Assembly: GCA_005878415.1 (NCBI GenBank)
Contig: VBMM01000054.1
Coordinates: forward strand, 4,279-12,793
DNA from: Methanobacteriota archaeon
GTDB taxonomy: Archaea; Thermoplasmatota; Thermoplasmata; RBG-16-68-12
Direction: 5' to 3'
Length of the DNA stretch: 8,515 nucleotides
Shown here: one piece after another, positions 7,232 through 8,515 of the stretch
Position numbering within the stretch: the stretch's first letter is position 1
How the letters are laid out: every line of letters starts with the position of its first letter
Notes under the pieces: generated by a model
What the model was told of the DNA's origin: nothing
The model's input: only the letters and a program-made list of their open reading frames with translations
Databases searched by the model: none
Program-made: the position numbers and the translations under genes

Positions 7232-7311
7232 GGCTTTCCGTGACTTGAAGCTCCAGGGGAGAGGGGGGTGAAAGTGACGGTCTCCCGGTGAGTCACGCAA
7301 CCGTAGATGGC
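7232..7311. other. Gap between tnpB and fen1 promoter; probable left end of the element
   Basis: About 80 bases upstream of tnpB and before the fen1 promoter box. They contain a purine-rich stretch (ggggagaggggggtg, about 7257-7270) and a 7-base inverted repeat, cgtgact at 7239-7245 with agtcacg at 7291-7297. The repeat could mark a left-end structure, but the 45-base spacing makes this weak. No gene is visible. Confidence 0.3.
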
Positions 7312-7321
7312 AAAGCCTTTA
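7311..7321 (+). promoter_or_regulatory. Archaeal TATA-like box for fen1
   Basis: The sequence caaagccttta ends 26 bases before the fen1 ATG at 7347. That is the spacing expected when the TATA box directs transcription to begin at or just before the start codon. There is no Shine-Dalgarno sequence between box and start, consistent with a leaderless mRNA. Almost the same 11-mer precedes the next gene. Confidence 0.55.
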
Positions 7322-7346
7322 CCCGCGGGCCGACATCGCACAGCGG

Positions 7347-8369
7347 ATGGGGCTGAATCTCGCAGACCTCGTCACCTCCGAGCCTCGGACTCTCGAGGAT
7401 TTCTCGGGAAAGGTCCTCGCGATCGACGCATTCAACACGCTCTATCAATTCCTCGCGATTATCCGGCAGCCCGACGGTACGCCGCTGATGGATCGCCAAG
7501 GTCGCGTAACGTCGCATCTCTCCGGATTGATCTACCGCCTCTCGAACTTCGTCGCGGCAGGAATCAAACCCGCGTTCGTGTTCGACGGCGAGCCGCCGCG
7601 GCTGAAGGCCCGCACGCTCGTGGCCCGCGGGGAGGTCAAGCAACGCGCGGAACGGGAGTGGCGAGAGGCCGTGGAGATCGGAGACCTCGCGACCGCCCGG
7701 ACGAAAGCGATGCAGACCTCACGGCTGACGGATGAGATGGTCGAGCAGTCGAAGAAGCTCCTCGACCTCCTCGGGCTCCCGTCGGTGCAGGCTCCGGCCG
7801 AGGGGGAGGCGCAAGCGAGTGCGATGGCGCGCGCCGGAACTGCGTACGCGGCGGCGTCACAGGACTTCGACTCCCTCCTCTTCGGCTCGCCGCGGCTCGT
7901 GAAGAACCTCGCGATCTCGGGCCGTCGGAAATTGCCCCGCAAGGACGTCTACGTCGACGTCCAGCCCGAAGAGATCGTCCTCGAGGCGACGCTCGCGACC
8001 CTCGGGATCACCCGGGAGCAACTCGTGGACATCGGACTCTTGATCGGCACGGATTTCAACGAGGGCGTGAAAGGCATCGGTCCGAAGAAGGCACTCGCCC
8101 TGATCAAGAAGCACGGCGCACTGGAGCCCGCCCTCGCGGAACTCGGCGTGGACATCGAATCGAAGGAGGAGGTCCGCGGGATCTTCCTTCGCCCGAAGGT
8201 CGTCGAGGACGTCAGGATCGAGTTCCGCGACCCCGACGCCGACGGCGTGCGGCGCATGCTCTGCGACGAGCACGATTTCTCTCGCGATCGGATCGATGCC
8301 GCCCTCGAGAAATTCGGCAGCGCGCGGTCGGAGCAGAAGCAGCGGTCGCTCGACTCCTGGTTCGCGTAG
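7347..8369 (+). CDS. fen: Flap endonuclease 1 (FEN1/XPG family)
   Basis: A 340-residue structure-specific nuclease that removes 5' flaps from Okazaki fragments and in long-patch base excision repair, working with PCNA. The start is firm: family members begin Met-Gly, and here the protein begins MGLNLADLV. All seven metal-binding acids fall at the archaeal FEN1 positions: D27 (AIDAFN), D80 (FVFDGEPP), E152 and E154 (PAEGEAQA), D173 and D175 (SQDFDSLLFG) and D236 (GTDFN). The N domain (about 1-105), the flexible arch region (about 85-135), the I domain (about 140-235) and the helix-hairpin-helix GVKGIGPKKA (240-249) are in order. The PCNA-interacting motif QRSLDSWF is at 332-339. Small departures from the usual archaeal sequence are SQDFDS for SQDYDS and a one-residue-shorter NEGVKG loop where many have NPGGVKG. 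Length is normal. The gene looks singly transcribed from the box at 7311. Confidence 0.97.
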   Translation: MGLNLADLVTSEPRTLEDFSGKVLAIDAFNTLYQFLAIIRQPDGTPLMDRQGRVTSHLSGLIYRLSNFVAAGIKPAFVFDGEPPRLKARTLVARGEVKQRAEREWREAVEIGDLATARTKAMQTSRLTDEMVEQSKKLLDLLGLPSVQAPAEGEAQASAMARAGTAYAAASQDFDSLLFGSPRLVKNLAISGRRKLPRKDVYVDVQPEEIVLEATLATLGITREQLVDIGLLIGTDFNEGVKGIGPKKALALIKKHGALEPALAELGVDIESKEEVRGIFLRPKVVEDVRIEFRDPDADGVRRMLCDEHDFSRDRIDAALEKFGSARSEQKQRSLDSWFA

Positions 8370-8385
8370 CGGCGAACTCAGGTGA

Positions 8386-8396
8386 CAAAGGCTTTA
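8386..8396 (+). promoter_or_regulatory. Archaeal TATA-like box for the downstream membrane-protein gene
   Basis: caaaggcttta, followed by at, ends 28 bases before the ATG at 8424 and differs from the fen1 box at one of eleven bases. The lack of a Shine-Dalgarno sequence again suggests a leaderless transcript, starting inside the 54-base gap after the fen1 stop. No poly-T terminator for fen1 is visible in that gap. Confidence 0.5.
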
Positions 8397-8423
8397 ATGG
8401 GTCCCCTCTTTGCGGGCGCATTC

Positions 8424-8515
8424 ATGCCGCTGGACTTCGTGTCCTCCGTCGCCATCAGCACGCTGTTGACCGGGGTCCTCAGCGCCCTCGCGTACTGGAA
8501 GGGCGTCCTGACGTG
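8424..8515 (+). CDS. Membrane protein, N-terminus only (3' partial; possibly DUF92 family)
   Basis: The first 30 codons begin MPLDFVSSVAISTLL and give a hydrophobic stretch of about 20 residues (VAISTLLTGVLSALAYW) followed by KGVLT, with the frame open to the window edge. That pattern, a transmembrane helix ending in 'AYxxGxLT', resembles the start of DUF92/TIGR00297 integral membrane proteins, a family related to CTP-dependent prenol kinases. With only one helix visible the family call is weak, but a gene is well supported by position, open frame and the promoter box 28 bases upstream. It could be any polytopic membrane protein. Confidence 0.6.
   Translation, partial: MPLDFVSSVAISTLLTGVLSALAYWKGVLT

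Noticed and set aside
6911..7271. aggaggagg followed by ATG at 6927, looking like a Shine-Dalgarno site and start on the plus strand
   Set aside because: These bases encode the RLLLRAEN segment of TnpB on the minus strand. The plus-strand product is unrecognisable and the other genes here seem leaderless.
1..8515. CRISPR array, tRNA or rRNA genes
   Set aside because: No regularly spaced direct repeats, cloverleaf or conserved rRNA segments were seen on either strand.

Overview
This high-GC window reads as a piece of an uncultivated euryarchaeal genome, probably from a Thermoplasmata-like lineage. The anchor is a complete archaeal flap endonuclease 1 gene with a C-terminal PCNA-binding motif. 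Starts lie about 26-30 bases downstream of TATA-like boxes with no Shine-Dalgarno leader, as in archaeal leaderless transcription. The insertion element is of an archaeal TnpB type. The lineage call is inference; nothing here fixes it below the level of Archaea.

Layout. Positions 1-6053 (+) are one very large gene that is open at the left edge and broken by a single-base frameshift near 2760. Frame-corrected, it encodes at least about 2,016 residues: about thirteen helical repeats of roughly 63-82 residues, a CARDB-like beta-sandwich, a longin/roadblock-like domain, three more helical repeats, a second CARDB-like plus longin/roadblock-like pair, a short helical linker, and a C-terminal region that looks like the end of an archaeal isoleucyl-tRNA synthetase. 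Positions 6088-7231 (-) are a decayed TnpB gene from an IS200/IS605-type element without TnpA; it has an internal deletion plus frameshift, and Gln at the RuvC-III acidic position. Hairpins at its 3' end may belong to the right end/omega RNA. Positions 7347-8369 (+) are fen1. From 8424 a membrane-protein gene begins and runs off the right edge, possibly of the DUF92 family.

How it fits together. fen1 and the downstream membrane gene each carry almost the same promoter box, so they look separately transcribed and not part of one operon. The TnpB element sits between the stop of the giant gene and the fen1 promoter and seems to have spared both. The giant modular protein is the most unusual thing here: I know of no established function for this architecture, and its synthetase-like tail on a repeat/roadblock scaffold is the best candidate for something undescribed.
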